From Roseibium hamelinense (GTDB taxonomy: Bacteria > Pseudomonadota > Alphaproteobacteria > Rhizobiales > Stappiaceae): 64,000 nt of DNA. The stretch spans positions 496,001 to 560,000 of the forward strand of contig NZ_VLLF01000001.1 of assembly GCF_007830545.1 (NCBI RefSeq). Reading direction: 5' to 3'. Under the pieces are notes generated by a model. It did not search any database. It was given only the letters and a program-made list of their open reading frames with translations, and had not been told where the DNA came from. Made by a program: the position numbers and the translations under genes. Below, piece after piece: positions 32,806 to 41,586 of the stretch (position 1 is its first letter; every line of letters starts with the position of its first letter).

Positions 32806-33984
32806 TTATCCCCGGATTGACGGGTGCCAGAAGGTAACGGCGCGTTCCAACAGCGCAATCGCGCCATAGAATAGCGATCCTGCCAAAGCGGCAACGGCAA
32901 TTTCAGCCCAGACCATGTCGACATTCATGCGCCCGACTTCCGTCGAAATCCGGAAGCCCATGCCGACGATCGGCGTGCCGAAAAACTCCGCCACAATGGC
33001 ACCGATCAGGGCCAGGGTAGAGTTGATTTTCAGCGCGTTGAAGATGAACGGCATGGCCATCGGCAAGCGCAGCTTGATGAGGGTTTGCCAATAGTTCGAG
33101 GCGTAGGTGCGCATCAAGTCGCGCTGCATGGCCTCGGAGGCGGCCAGGCCCGATACGGTGTTCACCAGCATCGGAAAAAACGTCATGATAATCACGACCG
33201 CGGCCTTGGAAGGCCAGTCGAAGCCAAACCACATCACCATGATCGGCGCGACCCCGATGATCGGCAGGGCGGACACCAGATTGCCGACCGGCAGAAGTCC
33301 CCGGCGCAAAAACGGGACCCGGTCAATGGCAATAGCGGTGATGAAAGCCGATCCGCAGCCCAAAGCGTATCCGATCAGCACGGCTTTGAGAAAGGTTTGC
33401 TGGAAGTCAGCCCACAGGATCGGCACCGAGTTGGTCATCCGCAGCCAGATTTCGGACGGGGCCGGCAGCAACACTTTTGGTACCCCGGCTCCGGTGACGA
33501 TAAGCTCCCAAAGCAGGAGCAAGGTAGCGCCGAATGCGACCGGAATTGCGAAATTTACTGCGCGGGCAAGCGAAGGGTCTTTCATTTGCAAGCTGGCAAT
33601 GCGCTCGACAAAAAGCCAGGCGCTAAGCCACAACGCCACGACAACTGCCCAAAATCCGCCAGTGGCTTCACCCACGTTTTGATGAGCGAGGGGAATGAGA
33701 AGTCCCGCTGCACACAGGATGGCAAGCCCGAGCGCCGCATCCAGCAAAGCCGTCCCCCGTGCCGGACCATTGAGAAATCCAGCGCCTGGTGCTGCTTTGA
33801 GGACAAACACCAAAGCCAGAGCTGCCAGCAACAGCAACACCAAAGTGAGCGGTAGATCGGCAAAAAGCGAAGCTCCGGTGTCAAACGCGGGCGTCACCAG
33901 CGCGGCGAGGGCACATATGACGATGCCGGCGCTCAACAGGCTGGATGAGTTGATCCAATTTGGGGGCTTCAACGCCGTGTTCAT
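32806..33984 (-). CDS. ABC transporter permease, NitT/TauT type, with extended membrane N-terminus
   Basis: Membrane protein of 392 residues. The C-terminal 250 residues form the usual BPD_transp_1 permease domain (LKAVLIGYALGCGSAFITAI; EAA loop around RTYASNYWQTLIKLRLPMAM). The first 150 residues hold about four extra hydrophobic segments, which is long for this class (usual length 250-300). It overlaps the second permease by ATGA and is last in the operon of ATPase, GNAT and two permeases. The neighbouring pyrimidine genes suggest a pyrimidine or related N-heterocycle as substrate; this is inference. Confidence 0.85.
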   Translation of the reverse strand: MNTALKPPNWINSSSLLSAGIVICALAALVTPAFDTGASLFADLPLTLVLLLLAALALVFVLKAAPGAGFLNGPARGTALLDAALGLAILCAAGLLIPLAHQNVGEATGGFWAVVVALWLSAWLFVERIASLQMKDPSLARAVNFAIPVAFGATLLLLWELIVTGAGVPKVLLPAPSEIWLRMTNSVPILWADFQQTFLKAVLIGYALGCGSAFITAIAIDRVPFLRRGLLPVGNLVSALPIIGVAPIMVMWFGFDWPSKAAVVIIMTFFPMLVNTVSGLAASEAMQRDLMRTYASNYWQTLIKLRLPMAMPFIFNALKINSTLALIGAIVAEFFGTPIVGMGFRISTEVGRMNVDMVWAEIAVAALAGSLFYGAIALLERAVTFWHPSIRG

Positions 33985-34907
33985 CGCGCCATCCCCATAC
34001 GTTTCAAAGTGACTTTTTCAAAGACGCCGATCAGCGCAACCAGGGAGCCGGCAAGGAAGGCGGCCATCAGCAACGCGGACCAGATTTGAACGGTTTGCCC
34101 GTAATAAGACCCGGCCAGCAGACGCGCTCCAAGGCCCGCCACAGCCCCCGTCGGCAATTCTCCGACAATAGCGCCAACCAGCGAAGCGGCCATGCCAATC
34201 TTCATGGAGGTGAACAGGTAAGGCACGGCATAGGGCAATCGCAGTTTCCAGAAGGCCTGAATCCGGGTGGCGGAATAGGTGTGCATGAGGTCCATGTGGA
34301 TGACTTTAGGAGACCGCAGGCCTTTCACCATGCCGACGGTCACGGGGAAGAATGACAGATAAGTAGAGATCATCGCCTTGGGCAAAAGCCCGGAAATGCC
34401 GACGGCGTTCAAAACCACGATGATCATCGGGGCAATGGCAAGTATGGGGATCGTCTGCGAGGAGATCACCCAGGGCATCAGGGATTTGTCGAGGACCCTG
34501 GAGTGCACAATGCCGATGGCCAAGAGGATGCCCAGGCTGGTACCGATGAGAAAACCGAGCAAGGTCGAAGATAGCGTGATCCCCGAATGATAGATCAGAG
34601 ATCGTTTGGACGTGATCTTCTTTTCAAAAGTCGTCTCATAGATTTCAGTGAGCACCTGATGCGGCGCCGGAAGGACAGGCCGGTCTTGCGCGAGTGTATC
34701 GGCGATCAATTGGGTAAAGGGCACATCCGCCTGGTTGCCGCGCTGATAAACATCTCGTTGAAAAGGGGTGTTGAGGGCGACAGCTGCCATATACCAGATT
34801 GCAATGATCGCCAGCACAACGACGGCCACCGGACCTGCCGTACCGGCCATAAGGCCGGCAAACGGGTTGGTGCCGGCTCGCTGTGGAGAAAGGGCCGTGT
34901 CGGTCAT
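33981..34907 (-). CDS. ABC transporter permease, NitT/TauT type
   Basis: Permease of 308 residues with one N-terminal helix, a soluble stretch and the BPD_transp_1 domain (LSSTLLGFLIGTSLGILLAI; EAA loop MHTYSATRIQAFWKLRLPYA). The ATG at 34907 overlaps the GNAT stop (ATGA), and its own end overlaps the next permease start the same way, so all three are coupled. Together the two permeases would form a heterodimer. Confidence 0.87.
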   Translation of the reverse strand: MTDTALSPQRAGTNPFAGLMAGTAGPVAVVVLAIIAIWYMAAVALNTPFQRDVYQRGNQADVPFTQLIADTLAQDRPVLPAPHQVLTEIYETTFEKKITSKRSLIYHSGITLSSTLLGFLIGTSLGILLAIGIVHSRVLDKSLMPWVISSQTIPILAIAPMIIVVLNAVGISGLLPKAMISTYLSFFPVTVGMVKGLRSPKVIHMDLMHTYSATRIQAFWKLRLPYAVPYLFTSMKIGMAASLVGAIVGELPTGAVAGLGARLLAGSYYGQTVQIWSALLMAAFLAGSLVALIGVFEKVTLKRMGMAR

Positions 34908-35383
34908 GCCGGTTTTCCCGCCGCTGTCCATCGGTACAAAATGTCAGGCAGATGCTCCTCGTTATCCCCTTTGGTCCGGCGGACTTCCTGAAATCCCTCA
35001 CGGTGATAAAACGCCCGTGCGCCTGAGTTGGCTTCAAAGGTCCAAAGCGAAAGGTCGCGGGCACGCTCTGTCTTCACATGGTCCAGAAGCTGTCTTCCAA
35101 GTTCCCGACCGCGCGCAGCCCGGGCGAGGTAAAGGGCGGTGATCAAGTCATCTGTATCGATCGCAAGAAACCCCATGACACAATGTTCGGAATCTACACC
35201 GACGAAAACATCACAGTGTCTGAACACGTGGGTCTGATAATAATCGATCACGGACTGATGGCTGTGGACGCGCGGCATCCAGGCCGTCTCGTCAATCCAG
35301 GCGTTCAGGATGTTACCGGCTGCGGTCATCTGTTCCTGCGATGCACGGCTGACACAGTACCGGGAAACCGCATCAGTCCTCAT
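34904..35383 (-). CDS. GNAT-family N-acetyltransferase
   Basis: Acetyltransferase-fold protein of 159 residues. The acetyl-CoA-binding part is ALYLARAARGRELGRQLLDH (R-G-x-x-L/G pattern) and the C-terminal motif is LWTFEANSGARAFYHREGFQ. It is embedded in the transporter operon: 11-base overlap with the ATPase gene in front and ATGA overlap with the permease behind. It could modify an imported amine or pathway intermediate; no substrate can be named. Confidence 0.85.
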   Translation of the reverse strand: MRTDAVSRYCVSRASQEQMTAAGNILNAWIDETAWMPRVHSHQSVIDYYQTHVFRHCDVFVGVDSEHCVMGFLAIDTDDLITALYLARAARGRELGRQLLDHVKTERARDLSLWTFEANSGARAFYHREGFQEVRRTKGDNEEHLPDILYRWTAAGKPA

Positions 35384-36221
35384 AGGAATGCCCCGCCTTC
35401 AGACCTTCGCGGACGCGATGGGCAATTTTCAGAAATTCCGGGGTTTCGCGCAGGTCCAGTGTGCGCTCGCGCGGAAGGTCGCTTTCGATCACGTCATAGA
35501 TCCGGCCGGGGCGGGGGCACAGCACCACGATCTTGGTCGACAGGAACACCGCCTCCGGGATCGAGTGGGTGACGAAAACGACAGTCTTGTTCGTTTTTGC
35601 CCAAAGCTGCAAAAGTTGTTCATTGAGATGATCGCGCACGATTTCATCCAGTGCGCCAAATGGTTCATCCATCAAAAGAAGGTCTGGTTCCACGGCGAGA
35701 GCGCGGGCAATCGAGGCGCGTTGCTGCATGCCGCCGGAGAGCTGCCAGGGGTATTTCTGCTCAAAGCCGGTGAGATTTACCAGGTCCATGTTTTTGGCGA
35801 TGCGTTGGTCCTGCTCGGATTTTGGCAGTCCCATGATTTCCAGAGGCAACGCAATGTTACGTGCGATGGTGCGCCACGGATAAAGTGCTGCCGCTTGAAA
35901 CACATATCCATAGGCGCGGTTTAGCCGAGCTTGTTCGGGTGTTACCCCATTGACAGTGATCGTGCCTGCCGTTTGCCGCTCCAGATCGGCGATCACCCGC
36001 AAAAGAGTGGTTTTCCCGCAGCCGGATGGTCCAATGAAGGAGACAAAATCGCCTTGTTCGATCTTTAGGTCGATATCGGACAGGGCATGCACCGGTCCGT
36101 CATTGGTCTCAAAGGTCAGCGACAGGTTTTGAATGTCGATGACCGTGTTTTTTTGTCCGGATCGGGAGTGCGGGGCCGGATCTGCCATGGCGGCGTCCTT
36201 TACGCTGGCGGCTTTGGTCAT
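35373..36221 (-). CDS. ABC transporter ATPase, NitT/TauT type
   Basis: ATPase of 282 residues. Walker A GPSGCGKTTLLRVIADLE, Q-loop VFQAAALYPWRTIARNIALP, signature LSGGMQQRASIARALA, Walker B LLLMDEPFGALDEI and H-loop THSIPEAVFLS are intact. First gene of the four-gene transporter operon. An in-frame ATG at 36188 is a possible shorter start. No NMT1/THI5-type binding protein is found nearby. Confidence 0.9.
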   Translation of the reverse strand: MTKAASVKDAAMADPAPHSRSGQKNTVIDIQNLSLTFETNDGPVHALSDIDLKIEQGDFVSFIGPSGCGKTTLLRVIADLERQTAGTITVNGVTPEQARLNRAYGYVFQAAALYPWRTIARNIALPLEIMGLPKSEQDQRIAKNMDLVNLTGFEQKYPWQLSGGMQQRASIARALAVEPDLLLMDEPFGALDEIVRDHLNEQLLQLWAKTNKTVVFVTHSIPEAVFLSTKIVVLCPRPGRIYDVIESDLPRERTLDLRETPEFLKIAHRVREGLKAGHSYED

Positions 36222-36257
36222 GAAAATTCTCGCTTCGCGGCTTGCGTCTCGGGTAAT

Positions 36258-36275
36258 GCTGTTTCTGCGAACAGC
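36258..36275. promoter_or_regulatory. Inverted repeat in the divergent promoter of ABC operon and cupin
   Basis: GCTGTT-TCTGCG-AACAGC is a perfect six-base dyad, 36 bases from the ATPase start and 25 bases before the cupin ATG. It does not match the RutR box at 41373. Confidence 0.45.
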
Positions 36276-36299
36276 CCCCTCGAAAAGGAATGTTACTCA

Positions 36300-36743
36300 A
36301 TGGCAGACACCTTCACACCGGACAAAGAGCAGGCGGGATCCGGCGCCCCCACATGCCGCGTCATCCGGCCGAACAGCACATACGCAGGAAAACAGGGGTT
36401 TGACTATCTTGCGGGCATTGCCAGCGAAACGGTCGGCTCGAAGGCGATTTGCATGCACCTTCTGGAAATTCCGCCGGGTGGCCGGGCCAAGGCCCACAAG
36501 CATGACAGCCACGAAACCGCGATTTACATGCTGGAAGGCACCGTTGTGACCTACTACGGTGATCATCTCGAACATCGCATGGAAAACCGTGCGGGCGACC
36601 TGATCTACATTCCGGCCAATGTTCCGCACCTTCCAATGAACCTTTCGGACAAACCGGCAAAAGCCGTTATTGCCCGCACGGATCCGAACGAACAGGAAAG
36701 TGTCACCCTGCTGCCGGAACTGGAGGCTCTGGTGCCGGAGTAA
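36300..36743 (+). CDS. Cupin-domain protein
   Basis: Small beta-barrel protein of 147 residues. The cupin metal motif is visible in KAHKHDSHETAIYMLEGTVV (two histidines and glutamate) and the second motif in ENRAGDLIYIPANVPHLPMN. ATG 36300 follows AAAAGGAATG. It diverges from the transporter operon and converges on dihydropyrimidinase. Similar cupins accompany pyrimidine or creatinine catabolic clusters, but no activity is established. Confidence 0.82.
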   Translation: MADTFTPDKEQAGSGAPTCRVIRPNSTYAGKQGFDYLAGIASETVGSKAICMHLLEIPPGGRAKAHKHDSHETAIYMLEGTVVTYYGDHLEHRMENRAGDLIYIPANVPHLPMNLSDKPAKAVIARTDPNEQESVTLLPELEALVPE

Positions 36744-36758
36744 CTCCGGCACGGTCTT
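36732..36758 (+). terminator. Terminator with the cupin stop codon in its loop
   Basis: GTGCCGGAG (36732-36740), loop TAA, CTCCGGCAC (36744-36752), then GGTCTTTT. The nine-pair stem is formed by the last three cupin codons, and the stop codon itself is the three-base loop. Confidence 0.7.
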
Positions 36759-36792
36759 TTGGACGGGCTCAGGCACGGTTTTTCTCGAATGC

Positions 36793-38250
36793 TTAAACGC
36801 CGCTGACCGGGATGCCGGTGCGCTCCACCTTGCGCGGGGCGGTGAGTTCCTTCCAGGTCGACAGGGCCTTGTTGACTGCCTGGAATGGCTCGCGCTTGAC
36901 GAACTGGCCGTGGCCTTGCGCGGGGATCACCTTGCCATCGTCAACTGCAACCCGTCCGCGGGTCAGTGTAAAGCGTGGCAGGCCCTTCACGTGCTTGCCT
37001 TCAAAGACATTGTAATCAATGGCTGATTCCTGGTTTGCCGCAGAGATCGTTTTCTCCTTCGCCGGGTCCCAGACCACAAGATCCGCATCGGCGCCGACCA
37101 GAACGGCGCCCTTTTTCGGATAGATATTCAGGATCTTGGCGATGTTGGTGGAGGTCACGGCCACAAATTCGTTCATGGTCAGGCGGCCGGTGTTGACGCC
37201 ATAGGTCCACAGCATCGGCATCCGGTCTTCCAGGCCGCCGGTGCCGTTCGGGATCTTGGTAAAGTCGCCCATTCCCGTGCGCTTTTGATCTGTCGTAAAC
37301 GCGCAGTGATCGGTTGCAACCACTTGCAGTGAGCCGCTGGCAAGGCCGGCCCACAGGCTGTCCTGATGCTTCTTGTCACGGAAGGGCGGGGACATCACCC
37401 GGCGCGCGGAGTGATCCCAGTCATGATGATAGTATTCGCTGTCATCAAGCGTCAGGTGCTGAATCAGTGGCTCGCCATAGGCGCGGATACCGTTCTGACG
37501 GGCCCGGCGGATGGCTTCATGTGCCTGCTCAGAAGAGGTGTGGACGATGTAGACCGGCACCCCGGCCATATCGGCAATCATGATGGCGCGGTTGGTGGCT
37601 TCGCCTTCCACTTCCGGCGGACGGGAATAAGCGTGGGCTTCCGGTCCATTGTTGCCTTCGGCAAGCAGCTTTTGCTGCAAGGTCGCGACAACATCGCCGT
37701 TCTCCGCATGAACCAGGGGCAGGGCACCGAGTTCAGCACAGCGCTGGAATGACGCGAACATTTCGTCGTCATTCACCATCAAGGCTCCCTTGTACGCCAT
37801 GAAGTGCTTGAATGTGTTGATACCGCGCTCGCGGACTACGGTCTCCATTTCGTTGAACACCTGCTCGCCCCACCAGGTGATCGCCATGTGGAAGGAGTAG
37901 TCGCAATGCGCCATGGTGGACTTGTTGTCCCACATTTGCAGCGCTTCGAGCAGGGATTGCTCAGGCGCGGGCAGGGCGAAGTCGACAACCATCGTCGTGC
38001 CGCCGGACAGGGCGGCGCGGGTGCCGCTGTCGAAATTGTCGGAGGAGTAGGTGCCCATGAACGGCATTTCGAGGTGGGTGTGCGGGTCGATGCCGCCCGG
38101 CATGACATAGCAGCCGCTTGCATCGAGCGTGGTGTCACCGGACAGGTTTTCGCCGATCTCAATGATCTTGCCACCCTCGATCTTGAGGTCGGAGGTGTAG
38201 GTCAAATCGGCGGTGACGATCGTGCCGCCCTTGATCACTGTCGTTGCCAT
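36793..38250 (-). CDS. hydA: Dihydropyrimidinase / D-hydantoinase
   Basis: Zinc amidohydrolase of 485 residues that opens dihydrouracil and dihydrothymine to N-carbamoyl-beta-amino acids. Metal ligands H57 and H59 are in MPGGIDPHTHLEMPF, the carbamylated bridging lysine is K154 in FKHFMAYKGALM, and later VYIVHTSSEQAHEAI and VVATDHCAFTTDQK are typical. It is the second step of reductive pyrimidine breakdown; the first enzyme, dihydropyrimidine dehydrogenase, is not in the window. Confidence 0.93.
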   Translation of the reverse strand: MATTVIKGGTIVTADLTYTSDLKIEGGKIIEIGENLSGDTTLDASGCYVMPGGIDPHTHLEMPFMGTYSSDNFDSGTRAALSGGTTMVVDFALPAPEQSLLEALQMWDNKSTMAHCDYSFHMAITWWGEQVFNEMETVVRERGINTFKHFMAYKGALMVNDDEMFASFQRCAELGALPLVHAENGDVVATLQQKLLAEGNNGPEAHAYSRPPEVEGEATNRAIMIADMAGVPVYIVHTSSEQAHEAIRRARQNGIRAYGEPLIQHLTLDDSEYYHHDWDHSARRVMSPPFRDKKHQDSLWAGLASGSLQVVATDHCAFTTDQKRTGMGDFTKIPNGTGGLEDRMPMLWTYGVNTGRLTMNEFVAVTSTNIAKILNIYPKKGAVLVGADADLVVWDPAKEKTISAANQESAIDYNVFEGKHVKGLPRFTLTRGRVAVDDGKVIPAQGHGQFVKREPFQAVNKALSTWKELTAPRKVERTGIPVSGV

Positions 38251-38396
38251 TGTTGATCCCCTCGTTCTCGTTTCGGCTTGCCGCCTGTGTAATTCATCGG
38301 TTCTAGCTCCGGACCAGGCCGGCGGGCAGGCTTGCGTCCAAGTGCACCCATCTCCGTCAGTCCTGCTCCGGCCCCGGTCCAGGGCCCGGTATTTTC

Positions 38397-39653
38397 CTAT
38401 TCCACAATCTCCGCCGTCTCGACCACCGCGTGGAACAGCACGTCACACCCGGCTTTCGCCCAGTCCTTGGAGATTTCTTCCGCCTCGTTGTGCGACAGAC
38501 CGTTGACGCACGGGCACATGATCATCGCGGTCGGCGCGACCTTGTTGATCCAGCAGGCATCGTGCCCGGCTCCGGAAATGATATTCTGATGCGAGTAGCC
38601 GAGCCGTTCGGCGGCGTTGCGGACGGCGGCGACACAGGTCTCGTCAAAGGTGACGGGATCAAAGCCGCCAACCTTTTCAAACTTAACCTCGAGGCCCGTT
38701 TCGTCACAAATCTCCTTGGCGCCGACCTTCAACCGGTCTTCCATGTCCTTGATCACAGCGATATCGGGCGACCGGAAATCGACCGTGAAGACAACCTTGC
38801 CCGGGATCACATTCCGCGAGTTCGGGTAAACGTCGATATGGCCGGCGGCGCCAACGGCGTGCGGTTTGTGGGACCAGGCAATCTCGTCGACCAGATTGAG
38901 AATGCGCGCCATACCAAGGCCCGCATTCTTGCGCATTGGCATCGGCGTTGAGCCTGTGTGGCTGTCTTTGCCTGTCACCGTCACTTGCGTCCAGGACAAA
39001 CCCTGGCCATGGGTCACAACGCCAATATCCTTGCCTTCGGCTTCCAGGATCGGGCCCTGCTCGATATGAAGTTCGAACATCGCGTGCATCTTGTCCTTGC
39101 GGGCGCCGACTTCCTCGTCACCCACCCAGCCAATCCGCCGAAGTTCATCGCCGAATGTCAGCCCTTCGGCGTCTTGTTTGCCATAGGCTTCCTCGAGCGT
39201 ATGAACCCCTGCAAAAACCCCTGAGGCCAGCATGGCGGGGGCAAAGCGCGTGCCTTCCTCGTTGGTCCAGTTGGTCACGACGATCGGATGTTTCGTCTTG
39301 ATCCCCAGGTCGTTCAATGTCCGGATCACTTCGAGCCCGCCAAGCACCCCGAGAACGCCATCATACTTGCCACCGGTCGGCTGGGTGTCGAGGTGGGAAC
39401 CAAGGTAAACGGGCAGGGCGTCCGGGCCCGTACCGGGCCGGGTCATGAACATGTTGCCCATGGTGTCGACCGCCATTGTGAGCCCTGCGTCCTCGCACCA
39501 TTTTTGAAACAGCTTGCGGCCCTCCGCATCGGCGTCAGTCAGCGTCTGGCGGTTGTTGCCCCCGGCGACACCGGGCCCGATCTTGGCCATCTCCATCAGG
39601 CTGTCCCACAGGCGGTCCGGATTGATGCGCAGGTTTTCGCCCGGTGCTGGCAT
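38397..39653 (-). CDS. Zn-dependent hydrolase, beta-ureidopropionase/N-carbamoyl amino acid amidohydrolase type
   Basis: M20-family hydrolase of 418 residues that would remove the carbamoyl group from N-carbamoyl-beta-alanine. Metal ligands: H88 in LGSHLDTQPTGGKYDG with D99, E132/E133 in TNEEGTRFAPAMLASG, and a later histidine in CVNGLSHNEAEE. Dimer-domain arginine/asparagine region: VYPNSRNVIPGKVVFTVDFR. The ATG at 39653 (MPAPGENLRI) was preferred to upstream starts. It lies between hydA and the aminotransferase, as expected for the third step of the pathway. Confidence 0.9.
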   Translation of the reverse strand: MPAPGENLRINPDRLWDSLMEMAKIGPGVAGGNNRQTLTDADAEGRKLFQKWCEDAGLTMAVDTMGNMFMTRPGTGPDALPVYLGSHLDTQPTGGKYDGVLGVLGGLEVIRTLNDLGIKTKHPIVVTNWTNEEGTRFAPAMLASGVFAGVHTLEEAYGKQDAEGLTFGDELRRIGWVGDEEVGARKDKMHAMFELHIEQGPILEAEGKDIGVVTHGQGLSWTQVTVTGKDSHTGSTPMPMRKNAGLGMARILNLVDEIAWSHKPHAVGAAGHIDVYPNSRNVIPGKVVFTVDFRSPDIAVIKDMEDRLKVGAKEICDETGLEVKFEKVGGFDPVTFDETCVAAVRNAAERLGYSHQNIISGAGHDACWINKVAPTAMIMCPCVNGLSHNEAEEISKDWAKAGCDVLFHAVVETAEIVE

Positions 39654-39748
39654 GATCGTGTTCCCCTTGTTCTTTTTGCTCTGGTTCGGCGGTCTTTGGT
39701 GTTCGCTGGGTGCAGGCTCCCGGATTGCGACGGGAGCCTGCCCGTCAA

Positions 39749-41086
39749 TCAATCGATGGTCATCAGGACGGTGCGGAGCTTGCCGAACAATTCGTCGATC
39801 TGGTCCTTGGAAATGATCAGCGGTGGCGACAGCGCGATGATGTCGCCTGTTGTGCGGATCAGGATGCCATCGTCATAGGCCTTCAGGAAGGCGGAGAACG
39901 CCCGCTTGGTCGGCTCGCCGGCAATCGGGTCGAGCTCCACCGCGCCGATCAGCCCGAGATTGCGGATGTCGATGACATTCGGGCAGTCTTTCAAAGAATG
40001 AAGGCCGTCTTCCCAGTGCTGGGCGATGTCCGCAGCACGGGTGAGCAGTCCCTCCTCTTCATAGGTATCCAGTGTGGCGAGTGCGGCCGCACAAGCGATT
40101 GGGTGAGCAGAATATGTATACCCGTGGAACAACTCGATCAGATGTTCCGGTCCATGCATGAACGCGTCGTAGATCGCCTTGGTGCAGAACACTGCGCCCA
40201 TTGGAATAACACCACTCGTCAGCCCCTTGGCGGTTGTCACGAGATCCGGTGTGACGCCGAAATAATCGACGGCGAATGGTGTCCCCAAACGGCCAAATCC
40301 CGTAATGACCTCATCGAAAATCAACAGTATGCCGTGCTGGTCGCAAATCTCACGCAAGCGCTCGAGATAGTGTTTCGGCGGGATCAAAACACCGGTTGAA
40401 CCGGCCACCGGTTCGACAATAACTGCAGCAATCGTAGAGGGGTCGTGCAACTGGATGATGCGGATCAGATCCTCGGCGTATTCGGCGCCGTTTTCGGGCA
40501 TGCCGCGCGAAAACGCGTTGCGAGCCGGGTCATGGGTGTGACGCATGTGATCCACACCGGTCAGCATGGTGCCGAATGTCTTTCGGTTGTTGACGATGCC
40601 GCCGACCGAAATCCCGCCGAAGCCGACACCGTGATAACCGCGTTCGCGGCCGATCAGCCGTGTGCGGGTGCCCTGACCGATGGCCCGCTGGTAGGCAAGC
40701 GCAATTTTAAGCGCCGTGTCGACACTTTCTGACCCGGAACCGGTGAAGAAGACATGGTCGAGCGGCGAGGGCATCAGGGCCGACAAGCGGGCCGCCAGCT
40801 CAAACGCCTTCGGATGACCCATCTGGAATGCAGGCGCATAGTCCATTTCGGCGACCTGGGCTTGCACCGCTTCGACGATTTTGGGGCGGCAGTGCCCTGC
40901 ATTGCAGCACCAGAGCCCTGCCGTGCCATCCAGCACCTGGCGGCCGTCCGACGTGGTGTAGTGCATGTCCTTGGCCCCAACAAACATGCGCGGCGACTGC
41001 TTGAACTGCCGGTTGGCCGTGAACGGCATCCAGAAGGCGTCGAGATTGTTGGTAGAAACTTGAGCGGTTGATGCCGATGTCGACAT
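39749..41086 (-). CDS. Omega-amino acid:pyruvate (beta-alanine) aminotransferase
   Basis: Class III PLP aminotransferase of 445 residues. D258 lies in LLIFDEVITGFGRLG and the PLP lysine K287 in TTAKGLTSGVIPMGAV. N-terminal NLDAFWMPFTANRQFKQSPR is typical of beta-alanine:pyruvate transaminases. It would turn beta-alanine or 3-aminoisobutyrate from pyrimidines into the semialdehyde. Transcribed away from rutR with a RutR-type box between them. Confidence 0.92.
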   Translation of the reverse strand: MSTSASTAQVSTNNLDAFWMPFTANRQFKQSPRMFVGAKDMHYTTSDGRQVLDGTAGLWCCNAGHCRPKIVEAVQAQVAEMDYAPAFQMGHPKAFELAARLSALMPSPLDHVFFTGSGSESVDTALKIALAYQRAIGQGTRTRLIGRERGYHGVGFGGISVGGIVNNRKTFGTMLTGVDHMRHTHDPARNAFSRGMPENGAEYAEDLIRIIQLHDPSTIAAVIVEPVAGSTGVLIPPKHYLERLREICDQHGILLIFDEVITGFGRLGTPFAVDYFGVTPDLVTTAKGLTSGVIPMGAVFCTKAIYDAFMHGPEHLIELFHGYTYSAHPIACAAALATLDTYEEEGLLTRAADIAQHWEDGLHSLKDCPNVIDIRNLGLIGAVELDPIAGEPTKRAFSAFLKAYDDGILIRTTGDIIALSPPLIISKDQIDELFGKLRTVLMTID

Positions 41087-41586
41087 GCGTCCTCCTCGCG
41101 GCGTCCGGTTCCCGGCGCCGGCTTGTTGATCTTGTCATGCCCGGTATGGAAAAGCCGATCCGTGACATAGGGCCGGTTCCGGCCTTACACACACTTGCCT
41201 CAGCTTTCAGGAATCCACCCGCGCTGTTCCCACTGTTGCATCATCGCCCGGCTGTTTTCAGCCCATTTTTTCGATCGAGGATGCATTTGCCTCTGGAGTG
41301 GCGGGCGTTTGGCCCGCCTGCCGGCTTTCCGGCTTGTTTTGGCTTGGCACAGATACTTGCTGCGCAAAAATCTGACCAAACGGTCAAAAGAGGTTAGAAA
41401 CGGTGGGGCGCGTGGTCAAGATGAGAATTCAATCGGCATGCTGAATTTCTGGTCATTTTTGGATTGACCAACATACAACCGCTTTGGAACAGCCATTGAT
41501 TCAATCCGCAAGGCCATTATGATTTGAGGCGCGATCGGCAACGGGAGCGCCGACAGCCGGGATAACAAAACGGGACAAAACAGCGA
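41087..41586. other. 500-base gene-free regulatory region
   Basis: Divergent promoter region between the aminotransferase and rutR. It holds the RutR-type palindrome at 41373-41386. No convincing gene, RNA or repeat is otherwise seen. Confidence 0.6.
41373..41386. promoter_or_regulatory. RutR-type operator
   Basis: TGACCAAACGGTCA fits the RutR consensus TTGACCAnnTGGTCAA with one differing inner base. It is 287 bases from the aminotransferase start and 201 bases before the rutR ATG. The adjacent gene encodes a RutR-like protein, so autoregulation and control of the catabolic genes are likely. Confidence 0.75.
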
